Under the pieces are notes generated by a model, which saw only the letters and a list, made by a program, of their open reading frames with translations, was not told where the DNA came from and searched no databases. A DNA stretch of 41,541 bases from Lachnospiraceae bacterium (GTDB taxonomy: Bacteria; Bacillota; Clostridia; Lachnospirales; Lachnospiraceae), in assembly GCA_900769115.1 (NCBI GenBank), contig CAAGFJ010000011.1, positions 1 through 41,541 of the forward strand, in the 5' to 3' direction. This document shows positions 15,916 to 24,553 of the stretch, piece by piece (the first letter of the stretch is position 1; every line of letters begins with the position of its first letter). Made by a program: the position numbers and the translations under genes.

Positions 15916-16794
15916 GTGATAAAGAGTATGACAGGCTTCGGACGTAGTGAGAGTATTACGAAAGAACGCAAGATTGTAATAGAGATGAAGTCGGTGAATC
16001 ACAGATACTGTGATCTGAATATTAAGATGCCGAAGAAGTTTAATTTCTTTGAGGCAGCAATCCGTAACCATTTGAAGCAATATATTGGCAGAGGTAAGGT
16101 AGATATTTTTATTACATATGAGGATTACACAGAGAGTAATGTATGTGTGAAGTATAATACTGAACTTGCAGCGGAGTATGTGAAGTATCTGGATCAGATT
16201 TCAGAGGATTTTAATCTGAAAAACGATCTGTCACCGGTTGCACTTTCCAGATTTCCAGAGGTATTTACATTAGAAGAACAATCGATTGATGAGGATGAGC
16301 TGTGGAAAGAACTGGTTGCATGTTTAGATGAGGCAGCTATACAGTTTGTAGAGTCGAGAACCAAGGAAGGCGAGACACTGAAACAGGATATGATTCAGAA
16401 GTTAGATGGTATGCTTGAGATGGTGGACTATATTGAATCGGTATCCCCATCATTAGTGGAGGTTTATCGGCAGCGTCTTGAGGATAAAGTAAAGGAATTA
16501 TTAGATGGTGTTGCAATGGATGAGAGCCGGATCGCAACTGAGGTTACCATTTATGCAGATAAGATATGTGTGGATGAGGAGACTGTTCGACTTCGCAGCC
16601 ATATAGAGAATACCAAGGCAATATTGTTAGAGGGTGGTAATGTAGGGCGTAAGCTTGATTTTATTGCACAGGAGATGAATCGCGAGGCGAATACAATTCT
16701 TTCCAAAGCGGATAGTCTTGATGTATCTAATAAGGCAATAGACCTGAAGACAGAGATTGAGAAAGTAAGAGAACAGATACAGAATATAGAGTAG
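15916..16794 (+). CDS. yicC: YicC family endoribonuclease-like protein
   Basis: A 292-residue protein with the signature N-terminus MIKSMTGFGR and C-terminal EMNREANTILSKADS (about 253-267), features of the YicC/YloC family, whose E. coli member is reported to be a metal-dependent endoribonuclease affecting small-RNA turnover. The start is the GTG at 15916, five bases after AGGTGA (15905-15910), which gives the conserved N-terminus; an upstream in-frame GTG at 15907 falls in that site. It leads an operon with guanylate kinase, the usual neighbour. In most Firmicutes a small remA (DUF370) gene lies between the two; here the gap is only 12 bases and remA is absent from this spot. Confidence 0.93.
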   Translation: MIKSMTGFGRSESITKERKIVIEMKSVNHRYCDLNIKMPKKFNFFEAAIRNHLKQYIGRGKVDIFITYEDYTESNVCVKYNTELAAEYVKYLDQISEDFNLKNDLSPVALSRFPEVFTLEEQSIDEDELWKELVACLDEAAIQFVESRTKEGETLKQDMIQKLDGMLEMVDYIESVSPSLVEVYRQRLEDKVKELLDGVAMDESRIATEVTIYADKICVDEETVRLRSHIENTKAILLEGGNVGRKLDFIAQEMNREANTILSKADSLDVSNKAIDLKTEIEKVREQIQNIE

Positions 16795-16806
16795 AGGGTG
16801 AGACAT

Positions 16807-17442
16807 ATGAACAAGAAGGGCGAATTGATTGTCATTTCGGGATTCTCCGGAGTAGGCAAGGGAACCGTCGTGAAGAAGCTGATTGAGAAGTACCACTATA
16901 GTCTTTCTGTTTCTGCCACAACAAGAGCACCAAGACCGGGTGAGGTTGATGGTAAGGATTATCATTTCAAGACGGTAGAAGAGTTCCGTAATCTGATTGA
17001 TTATAATGGATTCATCGAGTGGGCTCAGTATGTAGAGAATTACTACGGAACCCCTAGAAAATATGTAGAAGATGAATTGGCCAAGGGCAATGATGTTATC
17101 TTAGAGATAGAAGTTCAGGGTGCAATGCATATCAAAGAACAATACCCGGATGCAGTCTTAATTTTTATAACAGCGCCGAATGCGCATACATTGCAGGAGC
17201 GGCTGGAAGGACGAGGAACCGAAGAAGGCAAAGTGATTGCTAAGCGGTTGAAGCGGGCATACGAAGAGACAGATGATATGCCCCAGTATGACTATTTAGT
17301 AGTGAATGATGACTTGGATACTTGTGTGGATGATGTACATGCTGTTATCCGGGCGGAGAGTTTTAAGACTAAGAAACATAATGACTATGTTAATAATATG
17401 AAAGAAGAATTATTTGCAATTCGAAAGGAGATTTTATCATGA
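16807..17442 (+). CDS. gmk: Guanylate kinase
   Basis: A 211-residue enzyme that phosphorylates GMP to GDP with ATP, a step needed for GTP, dGTP and (p)ppGpp supply. The P-loop GFSGVGKGT is near residues 11-19, and the GMP-binding segment SATTRAPRPGEVDGKDY (about 36-52) with ENYYGTP (about 76-82) is intact. The lid region has GRGTEEGKVIAKRLKRA. The ATG at 16807 follows AGGGTGA; an in-frame GTG at 16798 is too close to that site. It overlaps the omega-subunit gene as ATGA (17439-17442), a conserved arrangement that couples the two. Confidence 0.97.
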   Translation: MNKKGELIVISGFSGVGKGTVVKKLIEKYHYSLSVSATTRAPRPGEVDGKDYHFKTVEEFRNLIDYNGFIEWAQYVENYYGTPRKYVEDELAKGNDVILEIEVQGAMHIKEQYPDAVLIFITAPNAHTLQERLEGRGTEEGKVIAKRLKRAYEETDDMPQYDYLVVNDDLDTCVDDVHAVIRAESFKTKKHNDYVNNMKEELFAIRKEILS

Positions 17443-17804
17443 TTCATCCATCTTATACGGATTTAATGGCAGTCGTTAACAGTGAGGTTGAGCCGGGAGA
17501 ACAGCCGGTTGTCAATAGTAGATATTCCATTGTACTTGCAACAGCGAAGAGAGCAAGACAGATTATTGCAGGTGACGAACCACTTGTGAAAGCAGAGCCA
17601 GGTAAGAAACCATTATCTATTGCAGTAGAAGAGTTATATGAAGGCAAGATCAAGATTATGGGTGAGGACGAAGAAGGCGATGAAGAAGATCTGGAATTAG
17701 AGATTTCTGAATTGGAAGGCAATTTTGGTGAGGTTGATGAAGCTGAGCTTGAGATAGAGACAGAGACTGCGGAGGAAGAGCAGGAGGAGTCAACAGAAGA
17801 GTAA
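17439..17804 (+). CDS. rpoZ: RNA polymerase omega subunit with acidic tail
   Basis: A 121-residue omega subunit that binds and stabilises the beta-prime subunit of RNA polymerase. The N-terminal part (MIHPSYTDLM, then NSRYSIVLATAKRARQII near 28-45) and KPLSIAVEELYEGKI (near 55-70) carry the family's conserved core. From about residue 75 to the end the chain is almost all Glu, Asp, Ser and Thr, an acidic extension about 45 residues long beyond a typical 65-90 residue omega. This tail resembles those in other Lachnospiraceae but its role is unknown. Its start overlaps the gmk stop. A terminator follows. Confidence 0.95.
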   Translation: MIHPSYTDLMAVVNSEVEPGEQPVVNSRYSIVLATAKRARQIIAGDEPLVKAEPGKKPLSIAVEELYEGKIKIMGEDEEGDEEDLELEISELEGNFGEVDEAELEIETETAEEEQEESTEE

Positions 17805-17816
17805 GAAGATATTGAG

Positions 17817-17848
17817 AGGCTGTTACACAATGGTGCAACAGCCTTTTA
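17817..17848 (+). terminator. Terminator after rpoZ
   Basis: AGGCTGTT (17817-17824) pairs with AACAGCCT (17837-17844), with an inner CAC/GTG pairing, followed by TTTT. The stop codon of rpoZ lies 12 bases upstream. The murE start is only 46 bases beyond it, so read-through or a weak promoter in that gap must serve murE. Confidence 0.8.
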
Positions 17849-17894
17849 TACCATAGTATGATTATATTTCGGAATGCATATGGGAGGTATCGGC

Positions 17895-19400
17895 ATGAAG
17901 TTAGATACATTATTGAAAGAATTGGACTATGAACTGGTACAGGGCAAGCTGGATACAGAAGTACACGCAGTGGAGAATGATTCCAGAAAGGTTACAGATG
18001 GGGCATTGTTCTTCTGCATTACAGGAGCTGTATTTGATGGACATAAATATGCCGCTGACGTTGCAAATAAAGGTGCAGCTGTCATTGTTGTGGAGAAAGA
18101 TGTAGACATGCAGGAGCATACAGATGTTACAGTTGTTAGGGTGAAGAGTACACGGTATGCAATGGGAGTGATTTGTTCTGTATTCTATGGAGAACCATCT
18201 AAGAAATTAACTGTAGTTGGAATTACCGGAACAAAGGGAAAGACAACAACAACTTATATGATCAAATCGATGTTAGAAGCTGCCGGACATAAGACCGGTC
18301 TGATTGGAACGATTGAAAGTATTGTAGGAGATAAGGTAACACCAGCAAGCAATACGACGCCGGAGTCCATCGTCATGCAGAGAACATTACATGAGATGGT
18401 AGAGGCCGGGCTGGATAGCGTAGTAATGGAAGTTTCTTCTCAGGGCTTAATGTTAGACCGTGTGGCGGGGATTGATTTTGATTATGGCATTTTTACCAAT
18501 TTGTCGGAGGATCATATTGGACCGAATGAACACAAGGATTTTGCAGAATATCTTGGATGGAAGGCAAAGTTGTTCACATTATGTAAGACAGGAATTTTCA
18601 ATGTAGATGACACATATTGCAATGATATATTAAAAGGACATACCTGTGATGTGATTACATACGGAGAGAAACAGGGCGCAGATTATCAGGCAGAGAATCT
18701 GAAGCTTTATCGAAAAGATGGGGAACTTGGAATTACTTATCGTTTGAGAGGCAGATACAAAGAAGATGTAAGAGTAAGTCTTCCGGGTGAATTCTCTGTG
18801 CATAATTCGTTAGCGGCTATTGCTGTTGCCAAAGAAATGGGTGTACCAATGGACAAGATTTTGGAGATATTGACGCATATTCATGTGAAGGGACGTGTAG
18901 AATTGATTCCAATTTCGGACGCATTTACTATATTGATTGATTATGCGCATAATGCAATGAGCTTAGAGAGCATATTGACAACGTTACGAGCATATGAGCC
19001 TAAGAGATTAATCTCTTTGTTTGGTTGCGGAGGCAATCGTTCCAAGGTACGCCGCTATGAGATGGGTGAGGTGTCTGGGAAGCTTGCAGATTTTACGATT
19101 ATTACATCGGATAATCCTAGAGATGAGGAACCACAGGCAATCATAGATGATATTAAGATTGGAATTGGAAAAACGGATGGACAGTATGTAGAGATCATTG
19201 ATAGAAAAGAAGCGATTCGCTATGCAATTATGCATGCCCAGGAGGGTGACGTCATTGTCTTGGCTGGTAAAGGACATGAGGATTATCAGGAGATCAAAGG
19301 CAAGAAATATCATATGGATGAACGTGATCTGATTCGAGAAGTATTGGAGGAAGAGGATGTCTCACAAATATGCGGATATAATAATCGATATTTCGCATGA
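17895..19400 (+). CDS. murE: UDP-MurNAc-tripeptide synthetase (meso-DAP adding)
   Basis: A 501-residue Mur ligase that adds the third amino acid to UDP-MurNAc-L-Ala-D-Glu in the cytoplasmic stage of peptidoglycan synthesis, using ATP. The ATP-binding loop GTKGKTTTT is near residue 112, and the SNTTPES and SSQGL motifs follow. The specificity motif reads DNPRDEEP near residue 405, the DNPR form linked to meso-diaminopimelate; lysine-adding enzymes usually have a different residue at the arginine. The start at 17895 follows GGGAGGT; an in-frame ATG at 17874 precedes that site. The last 44 bases overlap the priA start, so the final dozen residues double as priA code. A coaBC gene is more usual here in Firmicutes. 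Confidence 0.95.
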   Translation: MKLDTLLKELDYELVQGKLDTEVHAVENDSRKVTDGALFFCITGAVFDGHKYAADVANKGAAVIVVEKDVDMQEHTDVTVVRVKSTRYAMGVICSVFYGEPSKKLTVVGITGTKGKTTTTYMIKSMLEAAGHKTGLIGTIESIVGDKVTPASNTTPESIVMQRTLHEMVEAGLDSVVMEVSSQGLMLDRVAGIDFDYGIFTNLSEDHIGPNEHKDFAEYLGWKAKLFTLCKTGIFNVDDTYCNDILKGHTCDVITYGEKQGADYQAENLKLYRKDGELGITYRLRGRYKEDVRVSLPGEFSVHNSLAAIAVAKEMGVPMDKILEILTHIHVKGRVELIPISDAFTILIDYAHNAMSLESILTTLRAYEPKRLISLFGCGGNRSKVRRYEMGEVSGKLADFTIITSDNPRDEEPQAIIDDIKIGIGKTDGQYVEIIDRKEAIRYAIMHAQEGDVIVLAGKGHEDYQEIKGKKYHMDERDLIREVLEEEDVSQICGYNNRYFA

Positions 19401-21645
19401 AGCAATTGACCGGACATTTCAGTATAAGATTCCGGAAAGGCTTGCAGCAGAGATTGGGATAGGCACAAAAGTGTCTATCCCTTTTGGTCGTGGGAATCAT
19501 TTACGAACCGGATATGTGATCTCATTTTCAGATAAACCGCAGTTTGATGAGAGCAAATTGAAGACCATTGATAGTGTGTGTGAAAATGGAGTGGCGATTG
19601 AAGGAGAATTGATTGAACTTGCAGCATACATGAAGGAACAATATGGTTCTACAATGATCAGTGCATTGAAGACGGTTATGCCGATCAAGGAAAAAGTGCG
19701 TGGACTGGTACACAAAGAAGTCTGTTTATTGCCTGACCGGCAGATATGTGAAGAACGATGTGCACAGTATCAAAAGAAGAATGCGAAGGCGAAACTACGG
19801 CTGCTGCAGGAATTGATGCAGGAACAGGTGATACCATACGAATTAGTAACGGGAAAATTGAACATTTCATCGCCTACATTGAAAGCAATGGAAAAAGAAG
19901 GAATCATTGCAATTGAAGAAGAGGGGTACTACCGGACAATCTTTGAAGGAGACGGAAAGAAAGGGGAAAATCGTTGCGAAGGTATAACAGAGGGAAATTC
20001 GCAAAGAGAGATACCCAATGAACAACAGCAGGCGGTTATTGACCGGATTCTTACAGATTATGAATCTGGAAAACATGATACTTATTTGCTGAAAGGGGTG
20101 ACCGGAAGTGGAAAAACATTGGTATATCTTAATGTAATCGAGAAAGTGGTTGCAATGGGAAAGCAGGCAATTGTTCTGATTCCGGAGATTGCATTAACAT
20201 ATCAGACGGTGAAACGTTTCCGGCAGCGATTTGGAAATAAAGTAACGATTATGAATTCGAAGTTAAGTAAAGGGGAGAGGTTTGATCAATTTGAAAGAGC
20301 AAAGAATGGGGATGTGTCTGTTATGATCGGTCCACGCTCTGCATTATTTGCGCCATTTTCTAATCTTGGTGTGATTGTGATTGATGAGGAACATGAGACA
20401 AGTTATAAGAGTGAATATCCGCCGAAATATCATGCGAGAGAGATTGCAATTGAAAGGGCGAGAATGGCAGGAGCTTTTGTAGTGCTTGGATCGGCAACAC
20501 CTTCTGTAGAATCGTACTATCATGCAATGTGTGGAGAATATCAGTTACTTACTTTAACAGAGAGGGCAAAGGAAAATGCATCTATGGCGGATGTATCGGT
20601 TGTCGATCTGCGAGAGGAGCTTAAGCAGGGAAACCGGAGTATATTCAGCCGGCATTTGAAGGAATTAATGAAGGATCGTTTGCAGAAGAAACAGCAGACG
20701 ATGTTGTTTATCAACCGAAGAGGATTTGCCGGGTTTGTATCATGCAGAAGCTGTGGTTATGTATTTGAATGCCCGCATTGTGATGTGTCGTTAACGGAAC
20801 ATTTTCCAGGTACGGCACAGGACAAATTGGTCTGTCATTATTGTGGATATGAAATACCTAAGCCGAAGGTGTGCCCGAAATGTTCCTCACCGTATATAGC
20901 CGGGTTTGGCATTGGAACGCAGAAAGTAGAAGAACAGGTAAGGGTGTTGTTTCCGGAGGCGAGAGTGCTTCGAATGGATGCAGATACAACGAAGAATAAG
21001 AATTCGCATGAACAGATTCTTACAAAGTTTGCCAATGAGGAAGCAGATATTTTAGTGGGAACACAGATGATCGTGAAGGGGCATGATTTTGCCAATGTGA
21101 CACTGGTCGGCATGGTTGCAGCTGATCTTACGATGTTTGATAATGACTTCCGTTCGGCGGAGAGAACCTTTGATCTATTGACACAGGCGGCGGGACGGGC
21201 TGGGAGAGGAGAACTGCCGGGTGAAGTGGTGATTCAGACCTATGCTCCGGAACATTATTGTATCAAGACAGCAGCAAAGCAGGATTATGAAGCATTTTAT
21301 GAGGAAGAAAAGGCATATCGGAGTCTGATGTCATATCCGCCGTTTGGATATATGTTAGCGATATTTATGGAGGCATCTCGCTATGAAGAGGTAAAGAAGA
21401 TATCAGAATTGTTACAGGATGTAGTGTTGCAAGTGCCGGAACCGTACAGGGTTAATGTTGTAGGACCATGTGATGCAACCATAGCCAGGATAAATGACCG
21501 GTATCGCCGCATTCTTTATCTGAAGCATGCAGACAACAACAGGCTGATCTGGATCAAAAATCAGTTAGAGCGGTATCTGGAAGACAATGCACTGAACAAA
21601 GATTGTTATGTGACTTTTGATTTTAATCCACTAACAGCATACTAA
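19357..21645 (+). CDS. priA: Primosomal protein N' (replication restart helicase)
   Basis: A 762-residue superfamily-2 helicase that reloads the replication machinery on stalled forks. It has an N-terminal DNA-binding domain beginning KYADIIIDISHEAIDRTFQY, Walker A GVTGSGKT near 247, DEEH box in VIDEEHETSYKSEYPPKY near 345, GSATPS, and a zinc-binding insert with eight cysteines in four CxxC pairs between about 465 and 510 (CRSCGY, CPHC, CHYCGY, CPKC). The GTQMIVKGHDF and AGRAGR helicase motifs follow. The start is inside murE with GGAGGAAGAGG in front, and MSHKYAD matches the family N-terminus. It is the expected neighbour of def and fmt. Confidence 0.97.
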   Translation: MSHKYADIIIDISHEAIDRTFQYKIPERLAAEIGIGTKVSIPFGRGNHLRTGYVISFSDKPQFDESKLKTIDSVCENGVAIEGELIELAAYMKEQYGSTMISALKTVMPIKEKVRGLVHKEVCLLPDRQICEERCAQYQKKNAKAKLRLLQELMQEQVIPYELVTGKLNISSPTLKAMEKEGIIAIEEEGYYRTIFEGDGKKGENRCEGITEGNSQREIPNEQQQAVIDRILTDYESGKHDTYLLKGVTGSGKTLVYLNVIEKVVAMGKQAIVLIPEIALTYQTVKRFRQRFGNKVTIMNSKLSKGERFDQFERAKNGDVSVMIGPRSALFAPFSNLGVIVIDEEHETSYKSEYPPKYHAREIAIERARMAGAFVVLGSATPSVESYYHAMCGEYQLLTLTERAKENASMADVSVVDLREELKQGNRSIFSRHLKELMKDRLQKKQQTMLFINRRGFAGFVSCRSCGYVFECPHCDVSLTEHFPGTAQDKLVCHYCGYEIPKPKVCPKCSSPYIAGFGIGTQKVEEQVRVLFPEARVLRMDADTTKNKNSHEQILTKFANEEADILVGTQMIVKGHDFANVTLVGMVAADLTMFDNDFRSAERTFDLLTQAAGRAGRGELPGEVVIQTYAPEHYCIKTAAKQDYEAFYEEEKAYRSLMSYPPFGYMLAIFMEASRYEEVKKISELLQDVVLQVPEPYRVNVVGPCDATIARINDRYRRILYLKHADNNRLIWIKNQLERYLEDNALNKDCYVTFDFNPLTAY

Positions 21646-21650
21646 TCAGC

Positions 21651-21679
21651 GTGACATTATATGGGGGATATGCTATACT
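21651..21679 (+). promoter_or_regulatory. Internal promoter for def-fmt
   Basis: GTGACA (21651-21656), 17-base spacer, TATACT (21674-21679) with an extended TGC in front. It lies in the 64-base gap between priA and def, so the initiator-Met genes can be expressed apart from priA. Confidence 0.65.
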
Positions 21680-21709
21680 AAAACTATCTGTGAGTAAAGG
21701 AGAAACATT

Positions 21710-22192
21710 ATGGCAATTAGACAGATCCGGTTTGACGGAGATGATATTTTACGTAAAAAATGCAAAGAAGTGAAGGAGATGACAGATCGTATCCGTACTT
21801 TGATCGATGATATGTTTGACACGATGTACGAAGCGAATGGAGTAGGACTTGCTGCTCCTCAGGTGGGAATATTGAAACGAATCGTAGTCATTGATGTAGA
21901 TTATGAGAATCCATATGTGTTGATCAATCCGGTTATCATAGAACGGGATGGAGAACAGACAGGTGACGAAGGATGCCTGAGCCTTCCGGGGAAAGTAGCA
22001 ACGGTCACCAGACCCAATCATGTGATCTGCAAGTGTCTGAACGAGGATATGGAAGAGATTGAGATTGAGGGTGAGGGACTTCTTGCCAGAGCAATCTGTC
22101 ATGAGTTAGATCATTTGGATGGGATTCTATATAAGGATGTGGCAGACAGTCCGTTGCGTGATGTAGAATATAACGAGCCGGAAGCAGAATAG
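21710..22192 (+). CDS. def: Peptide deformylase
   Basis: A 160-residue metalloenzyme removing the formyl group from the first methionine of new proteins. The three family motifs are intact: GVGLAAPQVG near 44-53, EGCLSLPG near 87-94 (metal-ligand cysteine), and HELDHLDG near 130-137 (two metal-ligand histidines and catalytic Glu). The length suits a short type 1 or clostridial form. A good AAAGGAG lies just before the start. The next gene, fmt, makes the formyl-Met-tRNA whose product this enzyme acts on. Confidence 0.97.
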   Translation: MAIRQIRFDGDDILRKKCKEVKEMTDRIRTLIDDMFDTMYEANGVGLAAPQVGILKRIVVIDVDYENPYVLINPVIIERDGEQTGDEGCLSLPGKVATVTRPNHVICKCLNEDMEEIEIEGEGLLARAICHELDHLDGILYKDVADSPLRDVEYNEPEAE

Positions 22193-22208
22193 ATAGGTTG
22201 GTGAATGC

Positions 22209-23147
22209 ATGAAAGTAGTATATATGGGAACGCCAGATTTTGCGGTAGATACGTTAGAGGCAATTGTGAATGCCGGTCATGAGGTGGCATTAGTTGTTAC
22301 GCAGCCGGATAAAGCCAAGGGTAGAGGCAAGAAGGTGTGTTATACACCGGTGAAAGAGAAAGCATTAGAACATGATCTTCCGGTGGCACAGCCAGAGAAA
22401 GTAAGAGAAGAGAATTTTGTTGAAAAGTTACGCGCAATTGCACCGGATGTTATCGTAGTAGTTGCATTTGGACAGATATTGCCGGAATCTATATTGAATA
22501 TTCCTAAGTACGGATGTGTTAATGTACATGCATCTCTGCTGCCTGCATATCGGGGAGCAGCTCCAATCCAGTGGGCGGTCATTGATGGACTGACAGAGAC
22601 AGGTGTTACGACTATGTATATGGAGAAGGGATTAGATACCGGAGATATTATCCTTCAAAGCAAGCTTTCGTTAGCACCAGATGAGACAGGTGGATCTTTG
22701 TTCAATAAGTTGGCAAAGGAAGGTGCAGATTTATTGGTTAAGACACTGACCATGTTAGAAGAGGGTACAGCAACAAGGTCAAAGCAGGATGAGAGTCAGT
22801 CAAGTTATGCCAAGATGTTAACAAAGGACATGGGATGTCTTGATTTTACGCAAGATGCGGTTACGTTAGAACGATTGATTCGAGGCTTGAATCCGTGGCC
22901 AAGTGCCTATACAAGAATTCAGAATAAGACACTTAAGATTTATGCAGCGGAGATTGTATCAGAAGATATGATATCATCAGAGATGGCTTCGGGAAGTGTA
23001 ATCGCTGTAGATAAGAAGAGCTTCACAGTCAGATGTGGTAAAGGGGCACTTCGTATTCTGAATTTGCAATTAGAAGGCAAGAAGCGTATGGAAACATCTG
23101 CATTTTTGTTAGGTTATAAGGTGGAGAAAGGAATGCAGTTGGGTTAA
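22209..23147 (+). CDS. fmt: Methionyl-tRNA formyltransferase
   Basis: A 312-residue enzyme using 10-formyl-tetrahydrofolate to formylate Met-tRNAfMet for translation initiation. The N-terminal catalytic domain (MKVVYMGTPDFAV at the start; VNVHASLLPAYRGAAPIQWA near 107-126 with the catalytic Asn/His, and GLDTGDI near 145) is followed by the C-terminal OB-like domain (from about 205, with LNPWPSAYT). Length matches the family. It follows def by 16 bases and precedes rsmB by 30. A zinc protease gene that sits between fmt and rsmB in some relatives is absent. Confidence 0.97.
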   Translation: MKVVYMGTPDFAVDTLEAIVNAGHEVALVVTQPDKAKGRGKKVCYTPVKEKALEHDLPVAQPEKVREENFVEKLRAIAPDVIVVVAFGQILPESILNIPKYGCVNVHASLLPAYRGAAPIQWAVIDGLTETGVTTMYMEKGLDTGDIILQSKLSLAPDETGGSLFNKLAKEGADLLVKTLTMLEEGTATRSKQDESQSSYAKMLTKDMGCLDFTQDAVTLERLIRGLNPWPSAYTRIQNKTLKIYAAEIVSEDMISSEMASGSVIAVDKKSFTVRCGKGALRILNLQLEGKKRMETSAFLLGYKVEKGMQLG

Positions 23148-23177
23148 TAAAAAGTATGGATAGAATAGGATAATCAG

Positions 23178-24551
23178 ATGGCAGAGACAGAGAATACCAG
23201 ATTACTTGCATTGGAAGTTTTGCTGGAAGTAGAGAAACAGAATATTTTTGCAAAGGATGCCCTGCACAAGTTATTATACCAGAATCAGTTTTTGAGCAAG
23301 CAGGATCGGGCGTTCATTACAAGATTGGTAGAAGGAACAACGGAATACCAGACAAGATTGGACTATGTGATTAATCTGTATAGTAAGACGAAAGTTAATA
23401 AGTGCAAGCCGCTTATCCGTTGTGTGTTACGTATGGGTGTTTATCAGATGCTTTATATGGATAGTGTGCCGAATGGTGCGGCGTGTAATGAGTGCGTCAA
23501 ACTTGCGAAGAAGAAGGGATTTCATAATTTGACGGGTTTTGTGAATGGTGTGTTGCGCAGTGTGGAACGTAATATGAATGCAATTCCATATCCGAAAAAA
23601 GAAGATGGTCTGGTACCTTATTTGTCTGTGAATTATTCGGTTCCACAATGGCTGGTAGAACAATTTCTGCAATGGTATGATGAAGAGTGTGTGATACAGA
23701 TATTAGAAGCATCTTTACAGACAACAGGAATTACCCTTCGAATCAATGAGAATAAGACTACGAAGCAGGAATTAACTGCTAAGCTGAAAGAGCATGGAAT
23801 CGTTGTAGAGGATGGTTATTATTCAGAAGATGCATTGCGTGTATCGAAGATTAATTATGTGAATCGGATTCCGGGATTTCGACAAGGTGAATTTTTTGTT
23901 CAGGATGAAAGTTCCATGCTGTTATATCCAATCGCTAATATGGAATCGGAATATAAAGAAGGGCAGGTATTGCATATATTAGATCTGTGTGCAGCACCGG
24001 GTGGTAAATGCACACATTTTGCACAGAAGTTAGGACAACGGGCATATATTGAGGCCAGGGATGTTTCTGAGAGAAAGACTGCTCTGATTGAAGAAAACAA
24101 GGAACGATTAGGGCTAACCAATATGGAAGAGAAAGTATGGGATGCTTTGATCCCGGATGATTCTAAGAAGCAATGGGCAGATCTGGTGATTGCTGATCTA
24201 CCATGTTCTGGGTTAGGAATTCTTTCTCATAAGAATGATATTAAGTATCATATCAGTGAACAGCAGTTATTAGAACTTACGAATCTTCAGAAGACTATTT
24301 TAACCAATGCGGTTTCTTATGTGAAACCGGGAGGAATTCTGTTGTTCAGTACATGTACAATTAATCCGGAAGAGAATCAGGATAATGTTAGATGGGCACT
24401 TTCGCATCTTCCGTTGGAGACGGAGCCGATCCGGGAGCTTGTGCCGGAACCGCTCAGACCTTTTGTAGAAGAGGGAATGCTGCAATTGCTACCGGGGGCA
24501 TGTAAGTGCGATGGCTTTTTTATTGTTAAGTTCAGAAAGAAAGTTGAGTAA
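23178..24551 (+). CDS. rsmB: 16S rRNA (cytosine-967-C5)-methyltransferase
   Basis: A 457-residue SAM-dependent enzyme. An N-terminal NusB-like RNA-binding domain (about 1-140, with KQDRAFITRLVEGTTEYQ) precedes the Rossmann domain. The SAM-binding motif LDLCAAPGGK is near 270-279, the PC motif ADLPCSGLG near 340, and the catalytic Cys in FSTCTINPEEN near 390. Length and domain order fit RsmB. It is co-directional with rlmN, which starts 2 bases after its stop, so the two rRNA-modification genes are translated together. Confidence 0.95.
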   Translation: MAETENTRLLALEVLLEVEKQNIFAKDALHKLLYQNQFLSKQDRAFITRLVEGTTEYQTRLDYVINLYSKTKVNKCKPLIRCVLRMGVYQMLYMDSVPNGAACNECVKLAKKKGFHNLTGFVNGVLRSVERNMNAIPYPKKEDGLVPYLSVNYSVPQWLVEQFLQWYDEECVIQILEASLQTTGITLRINENKTTKQELTAKLKEHGIVVEDGYYSEDALRVSKINYVNRIPGFRQGEFFVQDESSMLLYPIANMESEYKEGQVLHILDLCAAPGGKCTHFAQKLGQRAYIEARDVSERKTALIEENKERLGLTNMEEKVWDALIPDDSKKQWADLVIADLPCSGLGILSHKNDIKYHISEQQLLELTNLQKTILTNAVSYVKPGGILLFSTCTINPEENQDNVRWALSHLPLETEPIRELVPEPLRPFVEEGMLQLLPGACKCDGFFIVKFRKKVE

Positions 24552-24553
24552 AG

